Shown here: piece by piece, positions 35,500 through 46,473 of the stretch
Position numbering within the stretch: the stretch's first letter is position 1
Layout of the letters: each line of letters starts with the position of its first letter
From: Siphonodentalium dalli
Lineage: Eukaryota > Mollusca > Scaphopoda > Gadilida > Siphonodentaliidae
Assembly (NCBI GenBank): GCA_032622095.1
Contig: CP136067.1
Span: 58,321,899-58,385,898 of the forward strand
Direction of reading: 5' to 3'
Length of the DNA: 64,000 bases
The notes under the pieces: model-generated
What the model saw: only the letters and a program-made list of their open reading frames with translations
The model's database searches: none
Told to the model about the DNA's origin: nothing
Translations under genes and position numbers: made by a program

Positions 35500-37828
35500 T
35501 CACTCACTGACATTCACTCAAATGTTTTGTTAGCTATGCATTAAAACGCCGACCTCTGATGTTTCCCGTGTTTTTATTGCCACCAGTGACAAAACTGACA
35601 TCACCTTGTAGTAAAAACAACTCACAGATGTGCAATTAACAAGGTGACAGAGTAAGTCGTAGTTAATTAACACCTGTCAGCCTTTGCACTGCCGCTAATC
35701 TTAGAACAGTTATGTTCGTTTGTGTTCGTTGTTTAGTAGCTTTGTATTCAAATAATGCTAATAACTCAACAAATAAGTCATCAAACTTGAAAATAACACC
35801 TCATACACATAGAATGGACCCACGCGCACCCACAAACCAAATTTCACCCTTCTATTCCGCTTTTTAGACCTGTGTTCGTTTATGTTCGTTTTTTAGTAGG
35901 ACCACATACATGTACACTACATGTGTATCTAGAGTTGGAGATTCATGGCATGACCTATAACTAGACCTGAATCCTGATTGTTGATCAAAGATCATTTGCA
36001 ACATCTTGAAATTGAATTGAAAAATTTGCACTTTGCACTTTGACTTTCTGTTTCAACTTCAAGTTCAACAGTTCAAAATCAAATTTCAACAGGTCGGGCA
36101 CACATCCAAAATGGTCTACGTAGCTCGTTTTTTCTACTGTAGCCCGAGTGAGCTACGTTTTTAATGTGATTTACACACATCCATCGATTACCGCCATACC
36201 ACGAGAAAAGCGCATTTCGAATTTTCGTTCATTAGTTGTGTACCACTATTGCGTCTACAAAGAAGCAAAACACTCAATGACTCACCACGGCTTAGACGCA
36301 ATTAACGATGTTTTAATTAAGACCTGTTAGCGTTTGGTAGTGACTTTCCCGAAAATATCAGATTTTGCCATAAAAAGCAGGGAACGATCCATTTGTTTTT
36401 GCAGGATATTTATTTTTGAAGGTCAAGAACGTCCAGTTTATGTGGCTTACCTGATTGGATAAAGCGAACAGCTTCACTCGGAGACGACTATTTGTTAAAT
36501 GTTTGGCGACCGCCGTTCAGAGAAGGCAACTACGGAAACACGATTCACAACTCTACATTGAAATTTGGAAGCACCTCGCGTAACATTACAGTTATACAAA
36601 TATGGTTGTCCTTTTGTCGTTCCGTACATTCCGACAGATAGATGTTACACTGAAATCCCATTAAGAACGTACCATTAATCCCCGGCTAAATGCAACCAAT
36701 CAGATTATCGCCTGCACACGGATGTTTGCGAACACAATTGCGTAGTGCTGGGCGGTATTTCGGTATACCGATTATAGTCGGTAAGATTTTCAATACCGTT
36801 ACCGTCATTCTTTCCCATAATCGGTAAACCTTGAAGACGGTATTATCACCGGTCATATGTCGTACAGGCCCATTACCGAGTATATTGTGGTTTTCCTTTG
36901 TCGGGATACAAAGAAATTACTTCGTTTCTTTACACCGTATTTCAACGAAATCACAATTAAGAAGTAGCGAGTTTGTGTCAGGAGATAGTGTTGCTGTAAA
37001 TTGGGCTGGAGTAGCTACTAGCGTTGCGGATTCTGTTTACCAAGTCATCCCCAAAATTGGCGCGAATATATTTCAAGACTTACGTTGTGTGCCCCATGCA
37101 CGTGCTGGTCGACAATTTAAAAATGACCAGTCCGTTTCAATGATTGGCGTGTGCAAGTTTATGTCATTTCCAAACAAAATGAATTCCCTCCTCACCTGGG
37201 ACAAAATCCAGCCCTAGCATTATATTGCAAGGTATGTTGCATCATTCTGCGCTATTTTTAATCGACTGAATGGATGGGGCAGATCATTATTTCAGGAGTG
37301 TTATCGAGTGGGAATTATTGATCACATTCATAAACCTGGATTTAAAAGTATGATTTATAATAATGCAACGGGAAGTCAATAATAGTTCTAGAAGTTAAAT
37401 ACTTTGGAAGTAATACACTTCATTTCCCGGCATTAATAAAATCATTGTACTTATTGTTAAGTTATTCACACCCGGCGGAACATTCCAATATCAATGTCAC
37501 AGCACGTGCTCTGCAAGTCGGCCCTGTCAGTGGGGGATTGTTTCAAAGCTCTTGGGTGTATCCAACTTCGCTGAATGATGCTTGCATTAAGTTGTATAAA
37601 TCTCAATTATTACCTGTATCTAAGATCAGCTCATGAATCCATGCAGATAATGATACATCCATTGATTGCATTCCATAATTTAATAAAACGGAGCGTAAAT
37701 TTCCTTATTTTATGTAATCTGTGTAGCGATTAGATTTTCCTCCATAAACAGTCGACCTGTGCACCAAACGAATGCTACTAAACGGGGGTTTTAAGGGATT
37801 AGTTTAAATAAACGGTAATACCGTATGC

Positions 37829-39501
37829 GGGTACAGGACGTTTTGTAACGTGGTCGTTTCGTACTTGGTCGTTTCGTACCATCTGGTCGTTTCGTACCAT
37901 ATTGTTTGGTCGTTTCGTACCGCATTCTTTGGTCGTTTCGTACCATGTAGAAAATCAATTGGTCGTTTCGTACCGTGTGTTGGAAATGTGGAAAACACGG
38001 TATTTTATATATATATTTATATTATGTATGTATAATTATTCATGTTTTGGAATGCGGCGAAAGATATTATGAGATTTGCTTACATCGAATGTGAATAACA
38101 ATCACGCTGACAATAGTATTCATCTGATTGACTGCGGGAAAGATCTTATGAGATGTTTTTACAACAAGTGTTAATACTAATCACGCTGTATAAACAAGAG
38201 GTGAGCTCTTACTGATTACCACTAATTACCACCTGGCTTCTTGATCACACCTTTTCGTGAGTTGTTTTTGTTGGAATCCTATAAGTAACATGAGATCCCC
38301 CATCATTTCATCATTCATCTCACAATCATGTCTGACTTTCTCTCCGACGTTAATTGTATGGACTTTGACAAGGAAGTCCAAACACAAGTTACTACCAGAG
38401 GTAGAAAGACGTGGTTGTTATTTTCACTGGACCCAGGCCGTGAATAAGCAGATTCAAAAGAAAGGGCTGATCGAACTGTACAACATAAAAGGAGACGAAT
38501 ACAGGTAAATATTTGTTCTCATAAAATAAAATAGTAGATAAAATAAAAATAATAGAATTATATGATTAAAATAAAATAATAGAATTGTATGATTAAATCA
38601 ATTTTTTCAAAATATAACTTATATAATTATTATTTTATATTTCAATTATATAAGTAGAATAATGCTATTATTTCAATTAGCATAAATAGGGGGAAATTAG
38701 AATAATATATAACAAACTGAAAATTTTCTTATTTATGTTTATATCTTCTCTTCATTTTTGTAGGCAACTGCGAAAGCTTTATGCTTTGCCACTTCTGCCA
38801 GCTGAACACATCCGATCAGCATTTGCCAGGATGCGAGATCACCCGACAGCCAAAATCGGCAACATGCCATTAATCTACGAGTATGTGGAATCACAGTGGC
38901 TGGACTCCAGATGCCTACCAATGGAATCGTGGTGCGTCCACGGGTGCTCCATCCGAACAAACAACGACACTGAGGGATGGCACAGACGCATCCAATACAA
39001 AAACAAGGCAACAAACATCCCATATTACATCCTGGTTCCAATGCTCAAGAAGGAATCGGCAACAACAGACATGACAGTAAACTATTCTGCTTGTGGAGTA
39101 ACTACGAAAACGGCGGCATCTCCACCAGTGGTCTTTTGAAGGCATGTTCAAAACTGTTTGCGCCAACAGTTGCTGTCCTTGCTGTCGAGTCTGCTGATTG
39201 TTAATCAAATAACAAATATCATGTCCCATATTATTGTGTAAAATAATGTTGTTAATGTTAATATGTTATTGTTATTTTAAAATAAAGAATAAAGTATGAA
39301 ATTAATACTGTTTTCCCCCATTCCCAACATGGAACAACACACGGTACGAAACAACCAATTGATTTTCTACATGGTACGAAATGACCAATTGATTTTCAAC
39401 ATGGTACGAAACGACCAAACAATGCGGTACGAAACGACCAAAAAATATGGTACGAAACGACCAGATGGTACGAAACGTCCAGGTACGAAACGTCTAGAAG
39501 C
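37829..39501 (+). mobile_element. MULE nested inside the hAT-type element
   Basis: TIRs of about 160-180 bp consist of repeated 'tggtcgtttcgtacc' (six near-identical units on the left; inverted 'ggtacgaaacgacca' units on the right). Flanking 9-mers ACCGTATGC and CCCGTATAC match 7 of 9. It contains a two-exon transposase C-terminus on the plus strand. The 1.67-kb length indicates loss of the N-terminal coding part. Confidence 0.75.
38257..39139 (+). pseudogene. MULE transposase C-terminal part, two exons
   Basis: Exon a (to about 38503) encodes LPEVERRGCYFHWTQAVNKQ, then IQKKGLIELYNIKGDEY. Exon b (38763-39139) encodes QLRKLYALPLLPAEHIRSAF and later CSIRTNNDTEGWHRRIQ. A GT-AG intron of about 259 bp joins them in phase at a split Arg codon. 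The GCxFHxxQ and TNNxxEGWH signatures are typical of animal MULE transposases. The frame upstream of exon a carries stops, and the first catalytic Asp region is missing, so no active enzyme is expected. The context is the MULE TIRs on both sides. Confidence 0.7.
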
Positions 39502-39747
39502 CCCGTATACCGCGGTATTTTTATGGTTATAAATACCGCCCAGCACTACAATTGCGACCGGATCTACCTCAGATTTGATGAAGATTTACATTTCGATCAA
39601 CAGATTTTGATGATCATTTCATACCGTTTTTCATGGTAAATTGACCAAAACAAACTTGATTTTGAATCGCTCAAAAGGAATTAAAGCCGTGGTGAGTCGT
39701 TGAGTTTTTTGCTTCTTTGTACTTGAAGTTGTAGACGTGATACTAGT

Positions 39748-40194
39748 GCTAATGGGGTCGTTGTCATAACGTTTTATACATAAATGCACACCGTGTGCAT
39801 TTATGTATACATAAATGCACACCAGTCTCAGTCGGCGCGAGATTGAAACGTTACCGTAAATTATTGCCGTCTGCTTCAATTCATAACTATTTTTTTTCCC
39901 AATGTTCTGATAAAGGCATTCTTTTATCATAATGACGAAACTGCAATAAATTGGTCATCGATCGCATATTTTCCTTAGTATTAAAAAGGGACGGAAAGAA
40001 CTGCATGCTTGTTTGGTCGATGAACGGAAGAAAAAACTTACAAAAAGTATCATAACGTGTGCATTTACGTAGAAAACACTACGACAATGGCCCCTGTCAC
40101 ATGACACTACGCGAGACTGGTGTGCATTTATGTATACATAAATGCACACGGTGTGCATCTGTGTATAAAACATTACGACAACGACCCCATTAGC
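39748..40194. mobile_element. 447-bp TIR element splitting the outer right TIR
   Basis: TIRs begin GCTAATGGGGTCGTTGTC and extend about 90 bp, with a subterminal 'tttatgtatacataaa' palindrome embedded in 'gtgtgca...tgcacac'. Perfect 9-bp duplication GATACTAGT (39739-39747 and 40195-40203). No ORF. The 9-bp target suggests MULE-type or Merlin-type mobilisation. Confidence 0.82.
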
Positions 40195-41511
40195 GATACT
40201 AGTGCCAGTAGTGGTACACAACAGTGACAACTAAAGAACGAAAAATTCGAAATGCGCTTTTTTCGTGGTATGGCGATAAACGCAGGAGGCGTGTAAATCA
40301 CATTAAAAAAGTAGCTCAATCAGGATACAGTAGTAAAAACGAGCTACGTAGAGTAGACCGTTTTGGACGTGTCAGACTCATTGTGAATTTGTGTGCCCGA
40401 CCTGTTCAAGACCTTTGGCTTTGCCTTTAGGCTTTACAGTAACAGTCACTACAGTTTACTATAAATAAGTATAATGCTTTATCCTGATATAAGTTATAAC
40501 ATTATTACTTGGGCATGGAATCTTCTAGCGACTGTTCTTTCCACCATCACAAATCGTTATATTTTATATGACGCTGACCAAACACAAAATGACAGCATAA
40601 ACTGATAAAAGTTAAAACACAGTAAAATCGATTTCGTTTGTTTACAATCGAAACGCTGGAAGTCAAATCCTGTTTCCGGAATCGCTATTCACATACCAAT
40701 AGGGAATTGCAAAACACATTTAACACGTTGAGTGCCGGAAATCAATTATTAATCTCGCCAGTTTGCCAAATCGTGGCAAGATAGATACCCTTAGTAGACC
40801 ATAATTTGGCTTCAATGGAGCAATAATTGGATGACGTCGCGACTTTAGATGACAGAAACGGCGATTGATAGTACTACGAGATAACTCGTAGCCGGCACTG
40901 GCGTAAGGAATCTGGGTATTCCCACCACCAGTGCCAACTACGAGTTATCTCGTAGATTAGATTTTAAATTAGATTAGATTTTATTTTGATAGTTCAGGTT
41001 TACATGAATACATATTATGGGTATGTTTACAAGTTGAATCAATATAATACACAGCAGTATATACATATTATAATTATAATAGTTTATATTAAATATAAAT
41101 ATGTTATATGTTGGGTTCTGATGAGACAGTTAGAGTTCAGACTGTGTACATAATTGATATATACCGTAAGAGGATATATAAATTTTCTCAAGAATTGATT
41201 CATTTTATTTTATAGAGGTTGCCGTCAGAATATAAGGTAAATTATGTGGCAGAAATCTGTATAAAAATAGAAATACTCATGTGACCTGAGACCACCAGGG
41301 ATAACGCAAAAAGTTCTCTAAATGAGAACTTAATTCCATTGCGGTCCCTGGTGGCTTTCGGCACATGGGCAGCGAGTGAAGTTCGAAACTTCGGAGCACA
41401 ATGTATAAAAGTATTTAAAATATAAATTAAATAAAAGCCATTTCAGAACGAGACTTATATGGAGAGGAAAATCTAATAAAATAAGTCAATACGCAAGTAA
41501 TGTAACTTCAA

Positions 41512-43168
41512 CAGCCCTTCGCCACCTGCATATACGCACCACTGCCATGTATGGCCGGCTTTGGACTGGTCTGTCCATGACCGAAAGATGGAAACCCGAA
41601 ATACAGGCAGCAGTAAGTAGACACAATTGGACACGTTTGAGCAACAAATATGAAGTAGAATGTAATCCAAACAAGTTATTTTGGTGGTAAGCATATTTAT
41701 GGAGGTGTGGGTGTCCTTGTGGTGGTTATAGCTCGTTATATAATTATATTATGGCTGATGCACGGTGGAGAAAATTACTTATATGAGCATGGCTACAGAC
41801 GGTGAATCCGACGTGGAATCGGGTGAACTTGTTTCCTGTGAGGATGAGTTTATTTCGTCCAGTAATGACTACGAGCATGCATCTTCTGTTGTTTCGGGCA
41901 TTGTAAGTTATATCCCGTTTAGCCTGATTTAGGCCTATGCTAGGGTTCCAAAGTAAAGCCCAAAATAATAGTGTAGGAAGAATTGTCAGCACAAAATTAA
42001 AATAACCATGCAGCATCAGCCAAAGAGATCCCTGTACATTCAAGAGTGTGCTACATGTAACGATTCCATTATAATCCATCCGTCTGGAGATAAGTCACCC
42101 TTTACTGTAAACATCTATGCTACACAAAACCATTTATCAATACATGGTGCCTGTCTCGATGATGGTGCCTGTCTCGATGAAAGTCTCACTGGGGAACAAA
42201 TGGCCAAACAGGTACTAAATAAAGTAACTGCTCGTCTCAAATTTTTATATAGAAAGGCTGACTTTCTAACCCCTTTCACAAAGAAACTACTTGCTAACTC
42301 ATTAATTCAATGCCACCTCGATTATGCATCCTCTATTTGGTATAGCTCTTTGAGTAAAACTACCAAAAATAAACTACAAATATTTCAAAACAAATTAATC
42401 CGGTTTGTTCTGAGCTTGGATAGATTTTCACATATAGGTTATGAAGAGTTTAAAACCATTAAATGGCTTCCGGTTGAATCCAGAGTTTCCCAAAGAAAGC
42501 TGACTATCATGAAAAATATTACAGATGGGAAAGCTCCTACATACCTAAGAGATGGATTCCAATTTTCGAACACTCATTGTAAATATAATCTCCGGTCTGG
42601 AATCTTAATTTAGATTATCTGTGCCCCATGTTAGGGTATTTGGTTACAATAGCTTTTCCTACACAGGAATCACATTGTGGAATAATTATGTAAAATATAT
42701 TGAACCTAACTGAAACTTGGCTACATGGAATCACCTAATAAAACAGGAATTATTCGATAAAATTCTAGGTACTGAGGAATCTGACTTTGTATATTATTAA
42801 TGGTGTGAATCATGCTATTAATAATACCGTACGACCTTATGAGAACTTGTGCTGTGGCCTGGTCAGTCATGTGGTCGGTTACCATTAAGGACCACAGTGG
42901 AAAAAGCAAGCTTTGGCTTGCTTTCCTGTGCGCTCCTTGATGGCAATCGATGGCATGACTTGTCAGACGAGCGTATTTCATATGTATATTTCTCTTCTAC
43001 TACTCTATTTTCCCCTCTATCTTTCTATGTACGATGACAGTACTTGGCCAGCTGCATATATTGTCACTGCTGTCTGTATTTAGGGATTCCATCTTTCGGT
43101 CATGGACATGCCAGTCTAAAGCCGGCCATACATGGCAGCAGTGTGTATATGCAGGTGGCGAAGAGCTG
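41512..43168. repeat. Inverted pair of ~100-bp arms flanking a LINE fragment
   Basis: 41512-41614 and 43066-43168 are inverted copies: 'ccatctttcggtcatggaca', 'gccggccatacatggcag', 'tatgcaggtggcgaaga'. They enclose the RT fragment at 42164-42800. This could be the termini of an older element that captured the LINE, or two independent copies. Confidence 0.7.
42164..42800 (+). pseudogene. LINE (CR1-like) ORF2 C-terminal fragment
   Basis: The frame reads DESLTGEQMAKQVLNKVTAR, LIQCHLDYASSIWYSSLSK and LQIFQNKLIRFVLSLDRFSH, the post-RT region common to CR1/L2/Rex-type LINEs ('DYAS..WY...L' and 'Q.Q.NKA.R'). After a stop at 42611 homologous residues continue (TGITLWNNYVKYIEPN). The polymerase core is absent, as in a 5'-truncated insertion. 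A local duplication 'ggtgcctgtctcgatga' (42146-42181) precedes it. The plus-strand frame starts at 42008, but its first 40 or so codons look unrelated. Confidence 0.75.
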
Positions 43169-43486
43169 TTGGTTCTATTACTAGTATCTCTTAAGCAACA
43201 TGACAGTCCTGTTGAGGGAGGAGGGTGGGATAGCACGGGTTGATTATTCATGTTGTATATATATATATATACAGGTACGAGTATCTATTTAGTAGTCATT
43301 ACTAAGCTAGGTTTATTCACTATCTTGTCCCTCTACATAACTGTCAAGCTGCATTCTTGTTATATTTATATATCTATACTTTTTATATTTATATAATATG
43401 AATGTCACACTCTGTGTTTACACTTTTGTATATATGCTTATGCTCATGTCTGCAAATTTTGTATCTTTTAGCCATTACAAAATTAT

Positions 43487-43509
43487 CTATCTATCTATCT
43501 ATCTATCTA
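43487..43509 (+). repeat. (TCTA)n microsatellite
   Basis: About six copies of 'atct/tcta' in a row. A short (AT)n tract lies nearby at 43255-43270. Confidence 0.95.
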
Positions 43510-44790
43510 CCCGTAGAATAGTTCGATGAACTGCATGACGTCTAAAGTACGGTAATTGTTACCCTTTCTATTGTCCAACACGTTCGGAAGATGGTACAAT
43601 GTAGCTTTGGGGAATAATTGTTCTGCTTTACTTGAATTATAATTAATAAAATACCTAGCCCCAAAATGGAGCGGCACAGTGTATTCCAAAAACAACTGCT
43701 GCGTTCCCTAATAATGAGATAATGGTAGCATTGATCAACATGTGTAACGTCATGGATTATCCGCTTATCTTGTGTTGGATGCGTCCCCTCGCACACGAGT
43801 GAGAGGGAACATATTTGGCAGGCCTATGTGACGTGGGTGGGTGGTTGTGCGAAGTTTCAATGTGTTGAAACATTGTGAATATCCACCCCCTGGCTGTGTT
43901 TGCATGCGTGCACATTGTCAGTCTATTGAATACCAAAAACCCAGTCCAATTGCCCACACACGACTGCCTCTGGTGGTCACTCAGTGAGACAGTATCAGCT
44001 GTATTCACTCACAACTGAACCATTTTGAGTAAAGATTATGTGCTGATGATGCTCACTTCAGTTGAACGATGTAAGGGGAGCCACACTATTTATTTGATAA
44101 AATCACTGTTCTGATGTTCCGAGGCGGGTTTTCGTGGTGTACCGACCTATTCCACTGCTTCCGTTTGTCAGTTACACGACATGGAAACCACTACGAGATA
44201 ACTCGTAGTGGCAACCTGCGAAGGTTGCGTACTACGAGATAACTCGTAGTGGCACTCAACGTGTTAAAGAGACACTTCTGTTCTCGCACAAGAACATACA
44301 ACAAATAAATACCGAAACATCAACTCACAGAAAGACCACAACACAGTGCTAAATAAGATCTAAAGGAACTTGGCGGGCATGTGGGGAATGCGCTTCAACT
44401 CAAAAAAGTGTAACATCATGAGCACCAAGAACAATCAATGTTTTATGAACAAATAACATTTGATAAGTACTATATATATTGCTCGATTATTTTATGGAAA
44501 TAATTCGAAATATGAGAGTGTTTTCTGTTGAGTTGTTGAATTTTCACAAACTCGCACGATTTTCTCAAGATCATTGACACTGACAAATCTCACTCAAATT
44601 CTGTGATTCTATGTCAATAAATTGTATATCATGTGTGGCTAACAAATCTATGACTGGGCACCCAATATACCACATTTGCCTGAAAAGATGAAGAAATAAA
44701 CGGCGCTGTTGCAACACCGGTACTTATAAACATCACCGGCAACACCACGTATACCGTACTGTACCAACGAAATTAACAACTAAATGGAAA

Positions 44791-45583
44791 ATGACTGAAC
44801 GGAAGCTAAACAAATTCCTGAGGAAAGGGAAGGAAAAACCAAGAAGGGGCCCGCAAAGAATACGACTTCTACTAACTGACAGCAAAGGTAGTTATCTTAA
44901 AGATAAAGTGGACAAAGAAGATAGTGTAGAAAAAGAAATCATCTTCTGGGACAAATCAGGAGAATCTACCACCAATAGACTCACGTTCATCAAACAGAGT
45001 TTTGGACGATTTGTCTCGAGGCACGGACCCACACACGTCTACATTTGGACTGGAACGTGTTATCTAACTAAACTGATAGCCGGCGGTTACTCCACAATGA
45101 GGGGCCAAAATACAGTCCATCAATTATCTCGCCAATACCAAGAACTCTACAGAGAAATTAGAAGACACCAAGACTGTATATGGACTATCCTCGAGACTCC
45201 AGCGTACTCAATCCCTGACTAGAACAATTACCAATACGACAAGCAGGTAAGAAAACACCGAGGGAACCCGGCAAGATATCCACCAGCTGTACAACCTCCA
45301 ACACCAGAAGACCAGCAAAACGAACTGACTGAACAAATCAGACAACTAAACATCGAGATTAAGGCAGCACTTGAACCAATCCCATCATCAAAACTCACCG
45401 GAATTCTCATCCGACCTGCGCACATACAAGAAGCACATAACAGGACGCGCACGGCGAAACATCAGGACTGAGACCAGGTACAATTACAAGCTGTATATAA
45501 ATGATGGCATCCACCCTGATGAACTACTCAGTGAGGTGTGGCTTCAAAAAATCAGAAACCAGATACTCAAAGACTGCTGGTAG
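44791..45583 (+). pseudogene. CR1 ORF1 SGNH/GDSL-esterase-like region
   Basis: The first frame (44791-45222) has RIRLLLTDSKGSYLKD, with the block-I Ser in 'TDSKG', and later THVYIWTGTCYLTKL at the place of block III. After a stop, the frame at 45371-45583 has RYNYKLYINDGIHPDELLSE, in which the DxxH pair (Asp-Gly-Ile-His) matches the SGNH catalytic Asp/His block. The domain is split by a stop and a frame change, so it is inactive in this copy. In CR1-type elements such esterases are associated with ORF1 and thought to act in RNP or membrane interactions. Confidence 0.65.
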
Positions 45584-45592
45584 TAAACAAAA

Positions 45593-45935
45593 TGTGGGTC
45601 GGTATGGGCTGAACCATGCTATAATACACACCAGACAAAAAACACACCAGACCACACCATGAGGAGCACCGCGGAGGAAGGGTAGGCATGGGCTGAACCA
45701 TGCTACACCCTACACACCCCAACTGCAACTGGCACTGCATAGAAAGGGTAGGCATGGGCTGATCCATGCTACACTCTATACACTCCATTAACAACTGGCA
45801 CTGCAGAGAAAGGGTAGGCATGGGCTGATCTATGCTACACTCTATACGCACCAAAACCAAAAACACCAGGCTCTACGTAACAAAAATAAAACAAATGCGG
45901 GTCGGTATGGGCTGAACCATACTATACCCCTAACA
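45593..45935 (+). repeat. Five ~66-90-bp tandem repeats inside the CR1-like element
   Basis: 'ggtaggcatgggctga' type units begin at about 45599, 45681, 45747, 45813 and 45903 (spacing 82, 66, 66, 90). They lie between the esterase region and the 2A/PHD region. They may be 5'UTR promoter monomers of the downstream part. Confidence 0.8.
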
Positions 45936-45955
45936 TATAGCCACAAAATGAGATA

Positions 45956-46260
45956 TGGGAACGGAATAACGGCAAAACACCGCGCCTCCTCCTTATCATC
46001 GCTGGCATCGAACAAAACCCGGGACCCAAAAAAAAGCGAAAAAGAAGGCTCACACTAAGCAAAAGGAAAAATCAGTATACCCTTGCGGAGTATGTGAAGG
46101 AGCAGTGACTTGGGCGGTCAACGTAGGAGTATGCTGCGATAGCTGTGATGTTTGGCATCACTACTCATGCGTAGACCTAGATACATCAGAAGTCCACTCA
46201 TCCACTAGAAGAAAGACCCAGCAAAGAATGGAAATGCTTGAAATGTGACAGCATCAACAT
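45956..46260 (+). pseudogene. CR1 2A-like peptide and PHD finger (ORF1 part)
   Basis: 45983-46027 encodes RLLLIIAGIEQNPGP. This resembles the ribosome-skipping 2A consensus D-V/I-E-x-N-P-G-P, with Gly in place of the Asp. A basic KKKRKRR stretch follows. In another frame, 46078-46200 encodes YPCGVCEGAVTW, then VCCDSCDVWHHYSC, a PHD-type Cys/His pattern (C-x2-C, C-x2-C, H-x2-C). An A-rich run between the two probably holds a frameshift. Both modules are known from LINE ORFs; this copy is broken. Confidence 0.7.
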
Positions 46261-46473
46261 CGAGAGCTTCACATTCCACAGCTATGAATTCAGTACCTCC
46301 AATTACTACAAAAAACTAAGCCACCTAGACAGCTCCATCCGAAGTATGAACTCAATTTTCGACCGACCCATACTAGCAGTCCCAAATCAGACACAACCCT
46401 AGGCTCAGCATCAAGATCGAACAGATTAGCATCCCAAAATACCTTTAACACACCAAGGAAAGAAAATCTCAGA

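Larger units (their letters stand above)
34052..35904. mobile_element. MULE-type DNA transposon, deleted (1.85 kb)
   Basis: TIRs of about 215 bp (34052-34290 and 35680-35904) start GGTCCTACTAAA and contain repeated 'cgaacacaaacgaacataaa' motifs. The flanks carry CATACATG on both sides (8 bp perfect; extended to 9 bp it is imperfect). Long TIRs, an 8-9 bp duplication and the internal transposase remnant together point to the Mutator-like superfamily. The N-terminal catalytic part is missing. Confidence 0.8.
36743..39548. mobile_element. hAT-type element (2.8 kb) nested in the outer element
   Basis: TIR TAGTGCTGGGCGGTATTT at the left and its complement at the right. Perfect 8-bp duplication CAATTGCG (36735-36742 and 39549-39556). 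Eight-bp targets are diagnostic for hAT and a few other superfamilies. A 128-codon frame at 36831-37217 has no hAT motif I can see, so this copy looks non-autonomous. It carries a MULE inside. Confidence 0.82.
36090..40404. mobile_element. Outer TIR element of the nested cluster (~1.05 kb before insertions)
   Basis: The left end (36090-36300) and right end (40204-40404 plus 39683-39738) are inverted copies of about 210 bp. They begin CAGGTCGGGCACAC and contain 'gagctac', 'aatgtgatttacac' and 'gcgcatttcgaat'. TTCAA flanks both ends, suggesting a 5-bp duplication. Removing the hAT-type insertion (36743-39548) and the 447-bp insertion (39748-40194) with their duplications leaves about 1,045 bp. 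No transposase in that residue. Superfamily unresolved. Confidence 0.7.
40720..44267. mobile_element. TTAA-bounded block with 13-bp TIR (3.5 kb)
   Basis: TTAA followed by CACGTTGAGTGCC at 40720-40736, and the exact inverse at 44251-44267. Subterminal 18-bp dyads CTACGAGATAACTCGTAG lie at 40874, 40938 (in inverse), 44191 and 44232. Inside are an inverted pair (41512-41614 / 43066-43168) and a LINE fragment. TTAA plus a short TIR suits a piggyBac-type element; no transposase was seen. The two ends could also be two separate solo copies. Confidence 0.55.

Noticed and set aside
36831-37217. 128-codon frame inside the hAT-type element as a transposase
   Set aside because: No BED zinc finger, DDE or hAT dimerisation motif is visible; treated as noncoding interior.
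45567-45866. 99-codon minus-strand frame with repeated CSMxQPMPTL
   Set aside because: The peptide repeat just reflects the tandem DNA repeats of the CR1-like element read backwards.
46016-46027. NPGP motif as a sign of an RNA virus insertion
   Set aside because: 2A-like peptides are also known from non-LTR retrotransposons, and the PHD, endonuclease and RT context is that of a CR1-like LINE.
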